Positions 43,173 to 54,054 are shown, numbered from the stretch's first letter. The stretch: DNA of 64,000 nt from Albibacterium bauzanense (GCF_004339765.1 NZ_SMGO01000001.1:558001-622000); one strand, 5' to 3'. Program-made: numbers and translations. Notes: a model not told the origin generated them from the letters alone.

Positions 43173-43925
43173 TTATTCCTTTGTTTTAATGACTCTCACT
43201 TTCCATGCTTCAGGACCTTTTTCAAGGTACTCCCATTTAAAAGGTTCTTTGCTTTCTGCTTCCATTTGATAATAAAGAGGCAATGGGTCATGATCATTGA
43301 TAAATTCGAAAGCTTCGCCTGCTTTTATATCAGCAAAGGCTTTATAAAACATCTCATGGCGTTCTGTTGGTGGAAAAGGCCGGATATCGAACTCATTAAC
43401 GACTGAAAAACCATCATCTCCTAAACCACTCTTAACTTCCTTTTTTATATGAACAATGTATTCATTAGGTTCCTTTTTCTTATATATCCAGGAATGTTGT
43501 CCTTCAAATTTATTAATAAAAATGTCATGAATTTCTTTTGGATCTTCCGCAGCAATAATTTCCATTACGTCACCTTGCTCCATCATACCGTAACGGTGAA
43601 ATACGATCTGTTTCCATTCATTTTCATTGGCTTTCCGAAGATCAAGCAAGGTTGAGATATCTGTGAATTCTCTTCCTTGAGAAGCCTCGATTCGAGTAAC
43701 TTTTACCTTCCATTCTCTGCCTCCACGATTGAGATACTCCCATCCCACTACATCTCCATAAATTGAACGAAACTCGTAATAAAGAGGAATTGGATCATGG
43801 TCATTGATAAAGATGAAGCTTTCATCAACGGGTAATTCCTTAAACAGTTGTATTAATTTCTTGTGTCTTTCAATCGGAATAAGCACACGCACATCCAATT
43901 CTTCTATTTGTATTTTATTATCCAT
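43173..43925 (-). CDS. Double DUF2249 domain protein
   Basis: 250 residues with two copies of DUF2249: LDVRVLIPIERHKKLIQLFKELPVDESFIFINDHDPIPLYYEF (about 9-75) and FDIRPFPPTERHEMFYKAFADIKAGEAFEFINDHDPLPLYYQM (about 180-245). The NDHDPxPLYY motif and the ERH lead are conserved in both. A middle region of about 80 residues, IVFHRYGMMEQGDVMEIIAAEDP to GQHSWIYKKKEPNEYIVHIKK, looks like a third, diverged or different domain. DUF2249 proteins are tied to nitric oxide or hemerythrin-type metal chemistry in some bacteria; here this is only a hint. Confidence 0.8.
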   Translation of the reverse strand: MDNKIQIEELDVRVLIPIERHKKLIQLFKELPVDESFIFINDHDPIPLYYEFRSIYGDVVGWEYLNRGGREWKVKVTRIEASQGREFTDISTLLDLRKANENEWKQIVFHRYGMMEQGDVMEIIAAEDPKEIHDIFINKFEGQHSWIYKKKEPNEYIVHIKKEVKSGLGDDGFSVVNEFDIRPFPPTERHEMFYKAFADIKAGEAFEFINDHDPLPLYYQMEAESKEPFKWEYLEKGPEAWKVRVIKTKE

Positions 43926-44003
43926 GTTTTTTTTATTTATTGCATAAAGATATAAAAGATGTTTTTGTCTTTTATTTAAATAAGGTCACTTCTCTGCAAT
44001 AAA

Positions 44004-44034
44004 AAAGTCTATCCTTTTTTAAGGGATAGACTTT
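44004..44034 (-). terminator. Terminator after gltD
   Basis: 11-bp stem (44004-44014 with 44024-44034), a T/A-rich loop, and on the minus strand further T residues. Ends the gltBD transcript. Confidence 0.75.
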
Positions 44035-44056
44035 AATCTTTAGATACTTATATTAT

Positions 44057-45520
44057 TTAAAGTACTGGAATTGCGTCTTTTGATTCGAGCTCGGAAACTC
44101 CCATTAAGAATTCGTCTACCTTTCTGGCACATTCTCTACCTTCTGAAATAGCCCAAACAACTAATGACTGACCTCTGCGCATATCTCCGGCAACAAATAC
44201 TTTGTCGACATTAGTGCTATAAACACCTTCCTGAGCTTTAACGTTTCCACGTTGATCATATTCTAGTCCAAGTTGATCTAATAAACCTGAATGCTGTGGA
44301 TAAAGGAATCCCATGGCTAGAAGAACCAATTCGCAAGGTAACTCTCTTTCAGAGCCTTCAATTTCTGTAAATTTAACAGGTCTTCCATGGCGATCTTTTT
44401 CCCATTCTAAATCAACTACTTTTAATCCTTTGAGATTACCATTTTCATCAGCAATAAATTCTTTGGTGTTAATAGACCAATAACGTTCGCAACCTTCTTC
44501 GTGGGATGAAGTAGTTTTAAGTAGCATAGGATATGTTGGCCAAGGCATGGCTTCTGTACGGTTAGCAGGTGGCTGAAACATCAACTCAAACTGAGTAACT
44601 GAATTTGCGCCTTGGCGATTAGAAGTACCAACGCAATCTGAACCTGTATCTCCACCGCCGATAACAATTACATTCTTTCCTTTTGCTGTAATTTCTTCAG
44701 TAAGGATTGGAGATTCTCCTACCCTCTTATTTTGTTGTTTTAGAAAATCCATTGCAAAATGAATGCCTTTAGCTTCTCTGCCTTTATTTGGTAAATCACG
44801 CGGGATGGTTGAACCACCAGCAAGAACAACGGCATCGTATTGTTCTAATTCCTTTACAGAAACATCAACACCTACCTCAGCATTGCATTTGAAAACAACG
44901 CCTTCCTCTTCCATTATTTTTAACTTACGATCAATAACCCATTTATCAAGTTTAAAATCAGGAATTCCATAACGAAGTAGTCCACCTGGTTTATCGTCTC
45001 TTTCAAACACAGTAACCTGATGGCCAGCTTTACTTAATTGAGCTGCAGCGGCTAAACCTGCAGGACCAGATCCTACTACTGCAACGCTTTTACCTGTGGG
45101 AAATAATACAGGTTTCGCTTTTGCATAACCTCTGGAATAAGCAATTTCAGCTATATGTTTCTCAATAGATTCAATGCTTACCGGTGAACGGTTAATGCCT
45201 AGCACGCAGGCTGACTCACAAGGAGCCGGACAAATCCTTCCGGTAAATTCCGGAAAGTTATTTGTTGAAGAAAGGATGTCGTAAGCCTCTTCAAATTTAC
45301 CATTATAAACAGCATCGTTAAAATCAGGAATAACATTTCCTAAAGGGCAGCCCGACTGACAAAACGGGATACCGCAATCCATACATCTGGCTGCTTCTTT
45401 ATTTAATTCCTGATCTGTAAAAGGCTTAACAAATTCTTTAGAATGTTTTAACCTTTCAGTCACCAATTCCTTTTTAGGAGACCTTCTTTCATACTCCTTA
45501 AACCCTGTTATCTTTCCCAT
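44057..45520 (-). CDS. gltD: Glutamate synthase small subunit
   Basis: 487 residues. N-terminal Fe-S region with [17 protein letters not shown] and [16 protein letters not shown] motif [13 protein letters not shown] and NADPH motif GGGDTGSDC. The subunit takes electrons from NADPH and passes them to GltB for the synthesis of glutamate from glutamine and 2-oxoglutarate. Starts 12 bases after gltB; the two form an operon with gltB first. Confidence 0.96.
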   Translation of the reverse strand: MGKITGFKEYERRSPKKELVTERLKHSKEFVKPFTDQELNKEAARCMDCGIPFCQSGCPLGNVIPDFNDAVYNGKFEEAYDILSSTNNFPEFTGRICPAPCESACVLGINRSPVSIESIEKHIAEIAYSRGYAKAKPVLFPTGKSVAVVGSGPAGLAAAAQLSKAGHQVTVFERDDKPGGLLRYGIPDFKLDKWVIDRKLKIMEEEGVVFKCNAEVGVDVSVKELEQYDAVVLAGGSTIPRDLPNKGREAKGIHFAMDFLKQQNKRVGESPILTEEITAKGKNVIVIGGGDTGSDCVGTSNRQGANSVTQFELMFQPPANRTEAMPWPTYPMLLKTTSSHEEGCERYWSINTKEFIADENGNLKGLKVVDLEWEKDRHGRPVKFTEIEGSERELPCELVLLAMGFLYPQHSGLLDQLGLEYDQRGNVKAQEGVYSTNVDKVFVAGDMRRGQSLVVWAISEGRECARKVDEFLMGVSELESKDAIPVL

Positions 45521-45532
45521 TATTGTTGTGTA

Positions 45533-48500
45533 CTAATTGTTGTTAATAAGTGATTTAGCCATTAAAGCTTGTTTGTATTCTTTCGGGAATACTTTAACAA
45601 AGAATGGTTTATTATCTTGCCAATTACTTAAGATATGATTTGCGATATCACTGTTGGTAAGATGTATATGTTGTTTAAGCAAAGATATTATTTGTGTCTC
45701 GTCTTGTGTTTCCAGTTTTTCAAGATCAACCATTTCCAGGTTACATTTTGATCTGAAAGTACCCACTGTATCAAAAACCCATGCAACACCTCCGCTCATA
45801 CCGGCTGCAAAGTTTCTTCCGGTTTCTCCTAATACCAAAACACTTCCACCGGTCATATACTCACAACCATGATCGCCAAGTCCTTCGACTACAGCCGTTG
45901 CGCCCGAATTTCTTACTGCGAAACGCTCGCCAGCCTGTCCGCGAACAAATAACCTTCCGGATGTGGCACCGTATAAGGCTACGTTTCCGATAATTATATT
46001 CTCACTTGCTTTATATTCACTCTCTTTTCGAGGATAAATAGCTAATTGTGCTCCTGAAAGGCCTTTTCCTACATAGTCATTTGCTTCACCTTCTAATTCA
46101 AAAGATAAGCCCTTAGTTGCAAAAGCCCCGAAACTTTGTCCGGCATAGCCATTAAACTTGTAATTGATGGTATTATCAGGCAAACCTTCCGATTTATATC
46201 TTTTCGATATTTCATTGGATAATAAAGTACCAATGGTACGATCTGTATTTTTAAGATTAAAATTACCAAAAACAGGTTCCCTGGTTTCAAGCGCGTTTTC
46301 AGCTAATTTCAACAATTCCCAATCAAGGATGGTATCCATTTCATGATCCTGACCTTCTGTATGATATAAAGACCGAGGGTTTGAATGATGTGCCACATGG
46401 AGAATATCTGAAAGATCTATACGATCTATCTTCCAATGATGTATTCCTTCTTTTCTCTTTAAGAACTGAGCTTTACCAACCATATCATTGATGGTTCTGA
46501 AGCCTAAAGAAGCCATGATTTCACGAAGTTCTTCAGCAATAAAATAGAACAGGTTAACAATGTGTTCTGGCTTACCGGTGAAGAGTTTACGAAGTTCAGG
46601 ATCTTGTGTTGCCACACCTACCGGACAAGTATTTAAATGGCATTTACGCATCATAATACATCCTCCGGCTACTAAAGCGGCAGTTGCAACGCCCCATTCT
46701 TCTGCACCCAAAAGTGTGGCTATAGCTATGTCTCTCGCAGTTTTCATTTGTCCGTCGGCTTGTAATACAACCCGGCTTCTTAATTGATTTTTAACCAATG
46801 TTTGATGAGCTTCTGCTAATCCTAACTCCCAAGGTAAACCTGCATGTTTGATAGAGCTAACTGGCGAAGCACCTGTACCACCATCATAACCTGCAATTAA
46901 AATCACATCGGCATGAGCTTTTGCAACCCCTGCAGCTATCGTTCCAACACCTGCTTTAGATACTAATTTAACATTGATCCGAGCTGCTCTATTCGCATTC
47001 TTTAAATCAAATATCAACTGTTTTAAATCTTCAATTGAATAGATATCATGATGTGGCGGCGGTGAGATTAATCCTACTCCTGGTGTAGCATGTCGAACGC
47101 GGGCAATCCAGTCATCAACTTTATGTCCGGGTAATTGTCCTCCTTCACCAGGCTTAGCACCTTGTGCCATTTTTATTTGTAATTCGTCTGCTTCGCTTAA
47201 ATAATAAGAGGTTACACCGAAACGTGCAGAAGCAATTTGTTTGATGGATGAACGCATAGAATCGCCATTTTGTAATGGCTGATACCTGATTTCATCTTCT
47301 CCACCTTCACCTGTATTACTTTTACCGCCAATTCTATTCATGGCTATGGCTAAAGTACTGTGGGCTTCATGTGAAATGGAACCAAAAGACATAGCTCCGG
47401 TTGCGAAACGTTTTAAAATATTTTCGGCAGGTTCAACCTCTGCTAAAGGTACAGCAGGGCGGTGATATGCAAAATCTAAAACATTACGAAGAGTATAAAA
47501 TCTATCTGTTTGCTTACTTATTAAAGCTGAATATTGTCTATAGACATCAAAATCATTGGTTCGACAAGCTCTCTGAAGTAAGTGAACGGTCTCTGGATTA
47601 AATAAATGAGACTCTCCTCTTTTTCTCCATGCATATAAGCCTCCTTCTGGCAGCAAATTACTGGCAGACCTGCTACTTGCAAAGCCTCTTCTATGTTTAA
47701 TGATAACTTCTTTTGCAATTTCATCAAGGCCTAAACCTCCAATTCTTGATACTGCACCACAGAAATAATTATCAACTACATCATTATTAATTCCTAGTAT
47801 TTCAAAAGATTGTGCTCCATGATAAGATTGTAAAGTTGATATTCCCATTTTAGAGAAGATCTTTAACAAACCTTGACAAATGGATTTCACATAGTTCTTT
47901 CTAAGTTCTGGCCATGTTAATTCAGTAGTTATAGAACCTTGTTCTTTTAAGGTACGGATTGATGCAAGTGCCAAATAAGGGTTGATTGCAGTAGCACCAA
48001 AAGCTAATAAACAAGCGAAATGATGAACTTCCCAAACATCCCCTGCTTCAACAACCAAACCTACTGATCCACGATGTCCGGTTTTAATTAAGTGGTGATG
48101 TACAGCAGATACCGCTAATAATGAAGGAATTGCTGCATGCTGTGAATCAATTGCCCTATCGGTTAAGATAATAACCTCAAACCCATCATTTACAGCATCT
48201 TCTGCATATTTACATAGACGATCTAAGCCTGCTTGCAAAGCACCCGGCTTATCTTCTGCCTTAAAGTAAGTCTGTAAACTTTTAGCCTGAAAAACGCCTG
48301 TATCAATGCTTCTTAATTTCTCTAATTCCTTGCTTGTTAAAACAGGATGTTCTAGAGCTACGCAGTGGCAATGCATTTTATTTTCATCAATAATATTGCC
48401 TCCATTACCTATAAAGGTTGCTAAGCTCATTACCAATTTCTCACGAATAGGATCGATTGGAGGGTTAGTAACCTGTGCAAAATATTGTTTAAAGTAGCTG

Positions 48501-50053
48501 GATAAATGCTGCGCCTGGGTAGAAAGAACTGCCAAAGGCACATCGGTTCCCATAGATCCTATGGGTTCTTTTCCGTCAAGAGCCATCGGTGTTAAAATAT
48601 CTTCAACATCTTCACGAGAATAGCCAAAGGCTTGCTGATAGCGATAAACCGATTCTTTAGCTAAATAGGTAAAGGTAACGCGTGGTTCTGCAAGGTCGTC
48701 TAACCTGATCTTATATTGATTTAACCAATCGCCATAAGGTTGTTGATTAGCAAGTTCATCTTTAATCTTTTCATCACTGATGACCTCTCCTTTTTCCATA
48801 TCAACCAAGAATATTTTTCCTGGTTGTAAACGTCCTTTCTTGATAACAAGTTTTTCATCCAATGGTAGAGCGCCAGTCTCTGAAGCAACAATTACACGAT
48901 CATCTTTCGTAATTGAATATCTTAAAGGACGCAAACCATTTCTATCAAGCATGGCACCAATCATTTTGCCATTGGTAAAACACAAAGCAGCAGGACCGTC
49001 CCAAGGCTCGATTAGAGTTGCGTGGAATTCATAAAAAGCTTTCTTTTTAGGTTCCATTTGATCGTTTCCATCCCAAGCTTCAGGAACCATCATTAACATT
49101 ACATGTGGCAATGACCTTCCGCAATGCATTAAAAGTTCTGCAACGTTATCTAAACAAGCTGAATCAGACTGTCCTTTATCAATAATAGGCAAAAGGATTT
49201 CCATCTCTTCTTTTGTAAAAAACGGGGAGGCTAATGATCTCATTCTAGCATAAAACCAGTTTAAGTTACCTGTTAGGGTATTTATCTCTCCATTGTGAGC
49301 TACAAAACGAAAAGGTTGAGCAAGTTTCCATGAAGGAAAAGTATTAGTAGAGAAACGTGAATGGACTAAGCCAAATGCCGAAACCATTCTTGCATCGCTG
49401 ATATCGGGATAGTAAGCACGAACTTGAGAAGTCGTTAGTTGTCCTTTATATACAATGGTTTCGCATGATAAAGAGCTAACATAAAATTGCTCCTGAACTT
49501 GATGTTCCGTCTTTTTTATTTCTTGAACGATTAATCGGCGTAAAACAAATAGTTTACGTTCGAAATCTTCATTATTCTTTATTTCTGCTGGTCTTTCTAC
49601 AAAAAATTGAACAATTGCAGGTTCAACACTCAATGCTGTTTTACCTAAACCGCTTGAGTCAACTGGTACATCCCGGTAACCTAGAAATTTAAATCCTCTA
49701 TCTTGAGCTGCCTTTTCAATAATCGATCTGCAAATATCATTCTCTTTTTCACCTTTTGGTAAGAAAGCCATACCAACACCATAATGGCCAGGTTCTTTTA
49801 ATAAAATGTCTAATGCAATACACTCTTCCCAGAAAAATTGATGAGGAATTTGGAACATAATACCTGCTCCATCTCCACTGTCAGGATCGCAACCGCAAGC
49901 TCCGCGGTGCTCCATATTTTCTAACATTATCAACGCATCCATAATTTGCTGATGCGATTTTTCTCCTCTTACATGCGCAACGAAACCCACTCCACATGCA
50001 TCGTGTTCAAACTCAGGGCGATATAATCCGTTTGATTGTGCTTCTTTATTCAT
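45533..50053 (-). CDS. gltB: Glutamate synthase large subunit
   Basis: 1506 residues, full length. Cys 20 in HDACGVGFVAHV is the glutaminase nucleophile exposed after removal of the leader. It is followed by the class II amidotransferase domain (RFSTNTFPSW...AHNGEINT), a central domain, the FMN-binding synthase domain (MSFGSISHEAHSTLAIAMNRIGGKSNTGEGGED) with the 3Fe-4S cysteines (GGCIMMRKCHLNTCPVGVATQ), and the C-terminal GXGXG beta-helix. A 300-base gap with no gene precedes it. Confidence 0.97.
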   Translation of the reverse strand: MNKEAQSNGLYRPEFEHDACGVGFVAHVRGEKSHQQIMDALIMLENMEHRGACGCDPDSGDGAGIMFQIPHQFFWEECIALDILLKEPGHYGVGMAFLPKGEKENDICRSIIEKAAQDRGFKFLGYRDVPVDSSGLGKTALSVEPAIVQFFVERPAEIKNNEDFERKLFVLRRLIVQEIKKTEHQVQEQFYVSSLSCETIVYKGQLTTSQVRAYYPDISDARMVSAFGLVHSRFSTNTFPSWKLAQPFRFVAHNGEINTLTGNLNWFYARMRSLASPFFTKEEMEILLPIIDKGQSDSACLDNVAELLMHCGRSLPHVMLMMVPEAWDGNDQMEPKKKAFYEFHATLIEPWDGPAALCFTNGKMIGAMLDRNGLRPLRYSITKDDRVIVASETGALPLDEKLVIKKGRLQPGKIFLVDMEKGEVISDEKIKDELANQQPYGDWLNQYKIRLDDLAEPRVTFTYLAKESVYRYQQAFGYSREDVEDILTPMALDGKEPIGSMGTDVPLAVLSTQAQHLSSYFKQYFAQVTNPPIDPIREKLVMSLATFIGNGGNIIDENKMHCHCVALEHPVLTSKELEKLRSIDTGVFQAKSLQTYFKAEDKPGALQAGLDRLCKYAEDAVNDGFEVIILTDRAIDSQHAAIPSLLAVSAVHHHLIKTGHRGSVGLVVEAGDVWEVHHFACLLAFGATAINPYLALASIRTLKEQGSITTELTWPELRKNYVKSICQGLLKIFSKMGISTLQSYHGAQSFEILGINNDVVDNYFCGAVSRIGGLGLDEIAKEVIIKHRRGFASSRSASNLLPEGGLYAWRKRGESHLFNPETVHLLQRACRTNDFDVYRQYSALISKQTDRFYTLRNVLDFAYHRPAVPLAEVEPAENILKRFATGAMSFGSISHEAHSTLAIAMNRIGGKSNTGEGGEDEIRYQPLQNGDSMRSSIKQIASARFGVTSYYLSEADELQIKMAQGAKPGEGGQLPGHKVDDWIARVRHATPGVGLISPPPHHDIYSIEDLKQLIFDLKNANRAARINVKLVSKAGVGTIAAGVAKAHADVILIAGYDGGTGASPVSSIKHAGLPWELGLAEAHQTLVKNQLRSRVVLQADGQMKTARDIAIATLLGAEEWGVATAALVAGGCIMMRKCHLNTCPVGVATQDPELRKLFTGKPEHIVNLFYFIAEELREIMASLGFRTINDMVGKAQFLKRKEGIHHWKIDRIDLSDILHVAHHSNPRSLYHTEGQDHEMDTILDWELLKLAENALETREPVFGNFNLKNTDRTIGTLLSNEISKRYKSEGLPDNTINYKFNGYAGQSFGAFATKGLSFELEGEANDYVGKGLSGAQLAIYPRKESEYKASENIIIGNVALYGATSGRLFVRGQAGERFAVRNSGATAVVEGLGDHGCEYMTGGSVLVLGETGRNFAAGMSGGVAWVFDTVGTFRSKCNLEMVDLEKLETQDETQIISLLKQHIHLTNSDIANHILSNWQDNKPFFVKVFPKEYKQALMAKSLINNN

Positions 50054-50342
50054 TTTTTTATTTGGTAGAACCTCTTGAATTGTTTTGCTAAATTACTATT
50101 ATTTTTAATAAATATTATCTTTTCCGTAATTTTTATTTACTTTCCTTAAAGAAAACTCATATAAACTTGAATATAATAGGTTTTTAGCAAAACGATGTAC
50201 AAGAATTTAAGCAAATTTCCATCCAGTAGTATCCTGCTTTCCTCTCAACTTTCGGAAGCCTGGGATAAGAAAATTAAGGTCAAGTAAATCAATCATATAA
50301 CGATTAGAGTGCCCATTTTTATATTTATATCACTTTTTTTCT
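50054..50342. other. Gene-free stretch between gltB and the SRP RNA gene
   Basis: No convincing gene. It is AT-rich and holds the gltB leader on the minus strand, though no full -7 box is seen for gltB. A 30-codon frame at 50195-50287 has no support. Confidence 0.4.
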
Positions 50343-50350
50343 TACTTTTG
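50343..50350 (+). promoter_or_regulatory. -7 box of the SRP RNA gene
   Basis: TACTTTTG, a full TAnnTTTG match, ending 4 bases before the predicted 5' end of the RNA. Used here as a ruler for other promoters because an RNA gene has a definable start. Confidence 0.65.
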
Positions 50351-50353
50351 TGG

Positions 50354-50452
50354 TGGGTAAGTCTTTTACGACCAGCTCCCTTTGAACTCCCCCAGGGTGG
50401 GAACGCAGCAAGGGTAAAAGGTTGTAGCGGTGCGATAAAAGGGGCTTGCCCA
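50354..50452 (+). ncRNA. ffs: Signal recognition particle RNA (4.5S-like)
   Basis: A 99-base RNA. The ends pair over 10 bp (50354-50363 with 50443-50452, two G-U pairs). The apical stem has the conserved SRP domain IV signature: CCAGGGTGGGAACGCAGCAA, with the GGAA tetraloop-like turn and the AGCA asymmetric loop bound by Ffh. A run of T (50453-50458) right after the closing stem is the terminator. With Ffh this RNA delivers nascent membrane proteins to FtsY. Confidence 0.9.
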
Positions 50453-50515
50453 TTTTTTGTTTCTTTTCTTTCTGAATAAGAAACAGGGGTTTATAAAAAC
50501 CTGAATAATATTGGC

Positions 50516-50523
50516 TAAATTTG
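50516..50523 (+). promoter_or_regulatory. -7 box of the transaldolase gene
   Basis: TAAATTTG, a full TAnnTTTG match; start near 50527, leader of about 35 bases. Confidence 0.5.
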
Positions 50524-50561
50524 TCCGTATTATTTAACAATTCACATATTCAAGTAATCTC

Positions 50562-51221
50562 ATGAAATTTTTTATTGATACTGCCAATCTTGCTCAGATT
50601 AAAGAAGCTCAAGATTTAGGCGTTCTAGACGGAGTAACCACTAATCCGAGTTTAATGGCCAAAGAAGGCATCAGTGGTGAGGAAAACATTATCAATCATT
50701 ATAAAGCTATTTGTAAAATTGTAGACGGCGATGTAAGTGCGGAAGTTATTTCTACAGATTATGAAGGTATCATCAAAGAAGGTGAAGCTTTAGCAAAATT
50801 AGACGACAAGATTGTTGTTAAAGTTCCGATGATTAAGGACGGAATAAAAGCTTTAAAATATTTCTCTTCAAAAGGAATTAAAACAAATTGCACGTTGGTA
50901 TTCTCAGCTGGTCAGGCTTTATTAGCTGCCAAAGCTGGTGCAACCTACGTTTCTCCATTTATTGGGAGATTAGACGATATATCGACTGATGGCTTATCAT
51001 TGATCGAAGACATTCGATTGATTTATGACAATTACGGTTTCGAAACTCAAATACTTGCTGCATCTGTAAGAAATAGTATTCATATTCTTGGATGTGCAAA
51101 ACTTGGAGCAGATGTGATGACAGGTCCCCTATCAGCTATTCTTGCTCTTTTAAAACACCCTTTAACCGATAGCGGTTTGGCTCAATTCTTAGCTGACCAT
51201 GCTAAAGCAGCTGGTAAATAA
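50562..51221 (+). CDS. Transaldolase/fructose-6-phosphate aldolase family (small type)
   Basis: 219 residues, the compact type. [16 protein letters not shown], the [14 protein letters not shown] loop and [13 protein letters not shown] with the Schiff-base Lys (about residue 86) are characteristic. [33 protein letters not shown] is also conserved. The family includes real transaldolases (talC-type) and fructose-6-phosphate aldolases (fsa-type); the sequence alone does not decide. Its role is in the non-oxidative pentose phosphate pathway if it is a transaldolase. Confidence 0.92.
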   Translation: MKFFIDTANLAQIKEAQDLGVLDGVTTNPSLMAKEGISGEENIINHYKAICKIVDGDVSAEVISTDYEGIIKEGEALAKLDDKIVVKVPMIKDGIKALKYFSSKGIKTNCTLVFSAGQALLAAKAGATYVSPFIGRLDDISTDGLSLIEDIRLIYDNYGFETQILAASVRNSIHILGCAKLGADVMTGPLSAILALLKHPLTDSGLAQFLADHAKAAGK

Positions 51222-51244
51222 TCTAAATCTTTTTGATTGCTATT

Positions 51245-52234
51245 ATGCAAATTGAAAAAATTATTGATTTAATTATTATTGGAGGTGGCCCCATAGGACT
51301 GGCCTGTGGGATCGCCGCCAAAAATGCCGGACTATCCTATCTAATTATAGAGAAAGGTTGCTTAACCAATTCCCTTTATAATTATCCGCAAGGAATGACT
51401 TTCTTTTCAACCGCTGAGCGTTTGGAAATCGGCAATTTGCCCTTCGTAAGCATTAACCCGAAACCTAAGCGAGCAGAGGCTCTGGAATATTATAGAAAAG
51501 TCTCACTTTCTTATGATCTAAACATCCGTCTTTTTGAACCGGTAAAGAACGTGCTAAAAAAAGACAACACCTTTACAGTAGAAACTTCAAAAAGCAACTA
51601 CGAAACAAGGAATATTATTGTCGCTACCGGATTCTATGACATTCCAATGCTAATGGATATCCCCGGCGAAGATTTACCGAAAGTCTTTCATTATTACCAA
51701 GAACCTCATTATTTTTCTCATCAAAATGTAGTTGTAGTTGGCGCAAGCAACTCTTCTGTCGATGCTGCTCTTGAAACCTTTAGAAAGGGAGCGAACGTTA
51801 CCTTAGTTGCAAGAGGTTCCGGAATTGGAGAACGTGTAAAATATTGGGTAAAGCCAGATATCGAAAATCGGATTGCTGCAGGCGAAATAAAAGCTTATTT
51901 TTCGAGCAATTTGGTCGAGATTAGGGAAACAGAAGTGGATATAGAAACACCTGATGGTAAAATAACAATCCCTAATGACTTTGTCTTAGCTTTAACAGGC
52001 TATCAACCCAATTTTCAATTCCTTGAAAATATAGGAATAGAGCTTGATCAGGAAAACATGAGAATGCCACGTTATAATGAAGTAACTATGGAAACCAATG
52101 TTGAAAATATTTATCTGGCAGGCGTAGTATGCGGCGGATTAAATACACATTCCTGGTTTATTGAAAATTCAAGAATCCATGCTGATCAAATAATTGAGGC
52201 AATTAAGCAAAAAGGAAATATAGCTAAGATATAG
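51245..52234 (+). CDS. ypdA: YpdA family bacillithiol disulfide reductase
   Basis: 329 residues from ATG 51245; an upstream TTG is unsupported. FAD motif IIGGGPIGLACGIAAKNAG and NADPH motif VVGASNSSVDAAL, with YNYPQGMTFFSTAERLEIG typical of YpdA. These enzymes reduce bacillithiol disulfide with NADPH, and bacillithiol is the main low-molecular-weight thiol of many Bacteroidota and Firmicutes. No CxxC is present, unlike TrxB at 26.7 kb. Follows the transaldolase by 23 bases. Confidence 0.9.
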   Translation: MQIEKIIDLIIIGGGPIGLACGIAAKNAGLSYLIIEKGCLTNSLYNYPQGMTFFSTAERLEIGNLPFVSINPKPKRAEALEYYRKVSLSYDLNIRLFEPVKNVLKKDNTFTVETSKSNYETRNIIVATGFYDIPMLMDIPGEDLPKVFHYYQEPHYFSHQNVVVVGASNSSVDAALETFRKGANVTLVARGSGIGERVKYWVKPDIENRIAAGEIKAYFSSNLVEIRETEVDIETPDGKITIPNDFVLALTGYQPNFQFLENIGIELDQENMRMPRYNEVTMETNVENIYLAGVVCGGLNTHSWFIENSRIHADQIIEAIKQKGNIAKI

Positions 52235-52303
52235 CTGTTTACTTATATAAATAAATCATTTAACTTTACAGAAATAATATAGATTGGGCCACAGGCTAAA
52301 GAT

Positions 52304-53446
52304 ATGGCAAAAGAATTTTACAGCGATTTAAGGTTGGGTATTTTAGGAGGTGGACAATTAGGACGGATGCTTATTCAAGAAGCAATCAATTTTAATGCGA
52401 GTGTATCAGTACTTGATCCGGATGAAAATGCTCCTTGTAAGAATCTTTGCGATCATTTTGAGGTAGGCGCACTTGATGATTATGATACGGTTTATAAGTT
52501 TGGAAAACGTGTTGATTTGCTGACTATTGAAATTGAGAAGGTAAATGTTGACGCGTTAGAAAAACTCGAAGAAGAAGGTATAATCGTTTATCCTCAAGCA
52601 CGGATTATTCGATTAATTCAGGATAAAGGCTTACAAAAAGAATTCTTTAAACAAAATAATATTCCTACTGCTCCATTTCAATTGATTTCTTCAAGAGATG
52701 GTTTAGATAATGCAAAGCTTCAACTTCCCTATATTCAAAAATTAAGAAAGGATGGCTATGATGGCCGTGGTGTAATGAAGATTACAAACGAAAACGATAA
52801 AGCCAAAGCTTTTGAAGCACCTAGCTTAATTGAGAAATGGATTGACTTTGAAATGGAAATCGGGGTAATTGTTGCCAGAAATCAAAATGAAGAAGTTAAA
52901 GCCTTCCCTTGTGTAGAAATGGAATTTAACCCAGAAGTGAATTTGGTAGAGTATTTAATCTCTCCTTCTCTTTTGCCTCATGATATTCAACAGAGAGCAG
53001 AATCTTTAGCGATTAAAATTGCTGAAGACCTTCAAATTGTCGGTCTGCTAGCTGTAGAAATGTTTTTGACTAAAGATGGTGAAATCCTTGTTAATGAACT
53101 TGCTCCTCGTCCGCATAACAGCGGCCACCAAAGTATTGAAGGGAATATTACATCGCAATTTGCACAACATTTGCGAGCTATATTCAATCTTCCGTTAGGA
53201 GAAACACAATGCAGAACGAATGCTGTTATGATTAATTTACTTGGAGAATCTGATTTTCAAGGCTTAGCTCAATATGTTGGTTTAGAGAAAGTATTAGAAA
53301 AAGAAGGTGTTTACATTCACCTATATGGTAAAAAATACACAAAACCATTTCGTAAAATGGGTCACGTAACGATTGTTAATGACGATCGTGCAAAGGCTAT
53401 AGAAACAGCCCGATCTGTTCAGGATATTTTAAAAGTAATTGCTTAA
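52304..53446 (+). CDS. purK: N5-carboxyaminoimidazole ribonucleotide synthase
   Basis: 380 residues. ATP-grasp fold: GILGGGQLGRMLIQEA at the start, KLRKDGYDGRGVMKI, EKWIDFEMEIGVIVARN and EMFLTKDGEILVNELAPRPHNSGH. Carboxylates AIR with bicarbonate and ATP to N5-CAIR in purine synthesis. purE follows after 9 bases, the next step, so this is a functional operon. Confidence 0.96.
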   Translation: MAKEFYSDLRLGILGGGQLGRMLIQEAINFNASVSVLDPDENAPCKNLCDHFEVGALDDYDTVYKFGKRVDLLTIEIEKVNVDALEKLEEEGIIVYPQARIIRLIQDKGLQKEFFKQNNIPTAPFQLISSRDGLDNAKLQLPYIQKLRKDGYDGRGVMKITNENDKAKAFEAPSLIEKWIDFEMEIGVIVARNQNEEVKAFPCVEMEFNPEVNLVEYLISPSLLPHDIQQRAESLAIKIAEDLQIVGLLAVEMFLTKDGEILVNELAPRPHNSGHQSIEGNITSQFAQHLRAIFNLPLGETQCRTNAVMINLLGESDFQGLAQYVGLEKVLEKEGVYIHLYGKKYTKPFRKMGHVTIVNDDRAKAIETARSVQDILKVIA

Positions 53447-53455
53447 ACTAAAAAT

Positions 53456-53965
53456 ATGTCAAATCATCAACTTGCAGAAGTGGCTATAATTATGGGAAGT
53501 CAATCAGACCTGCCCATCATGAAGGATGCTGCAGAAATATTAAAAACTTTAGGAGTGAGATTTGAATTAACTATAGTCTCAGCTCATAGAACTCCGGACA
53601 GGCTCTTTGAATTTTCAAGAAGTGCTGCCTCTAAAGGATTGAAAGTAATTATTGCGGGAGCGGGTGGCGCAGCTCATCTTCCAGGTATGGTTGCTTCATT
53701 AACCCATTTACCTGTTATTGGAGTTCCTGTAAAATCATCAAACTCAATTGATGGCTGGGATTCGGTTCTCTCTATTCTGCAAATGCCAAACGGTATTCCT
53801 GTTGCTACTGTTGCCTTAAATGCAGCAAAAAATGCAGGGATTTTAGCTGCGCAAATACTAGCAACCAATAATGAAGAACTGACACAAAACCTAATAAACT
53901 ACAAAGAAGAATTAAAGAAAAAGGTGGAAGAGAGTGCTGATGATGTGGAGAAAATGAACTTTTAA
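53456..53965 (+). CDS. purE: N5-carboxyaminoimidazole ribonucleotide mutase
   Basis: 169 residues. [17 protein letters not shown], the catalytic His in [12 protein letters not shown] and the [27 protein letters not shown] core are those of class I PurE, which moves the carboxyl group of N5-CAIR to make CAIR. It works after PurK, the preceding gene. Confidence 0.97.
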   Translation: MSNHQLAEVAIIMGSQSDLPIMKDAAEILKTLGVRFELTIVSAHRTPDRLFEFSRSAASKGLKVIIAGAGGAAHLPGMVASLTHLPVIGVPVKSSNSIDGWDSVLSILQMPNGIPVATVALNAAKNAGILAAQILATNNEELTQNLINYKEELKKKVEESADDVEKMNF

Positions 53966-54054
53966 CCACTTTGAAACTTTCTATATTTAATTTATACATC
54001 CACATTTTTACTTTCATTTGAACTAAACATAAATCCATTCCATATATTTTGCCT

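Noticed and set aside
50195-50287. 30-codon frame before the SRP RNA gene
   Set aside because: No ribosome binding context, no domain and no conserved composition; it lies in AT-rich leader DNA.
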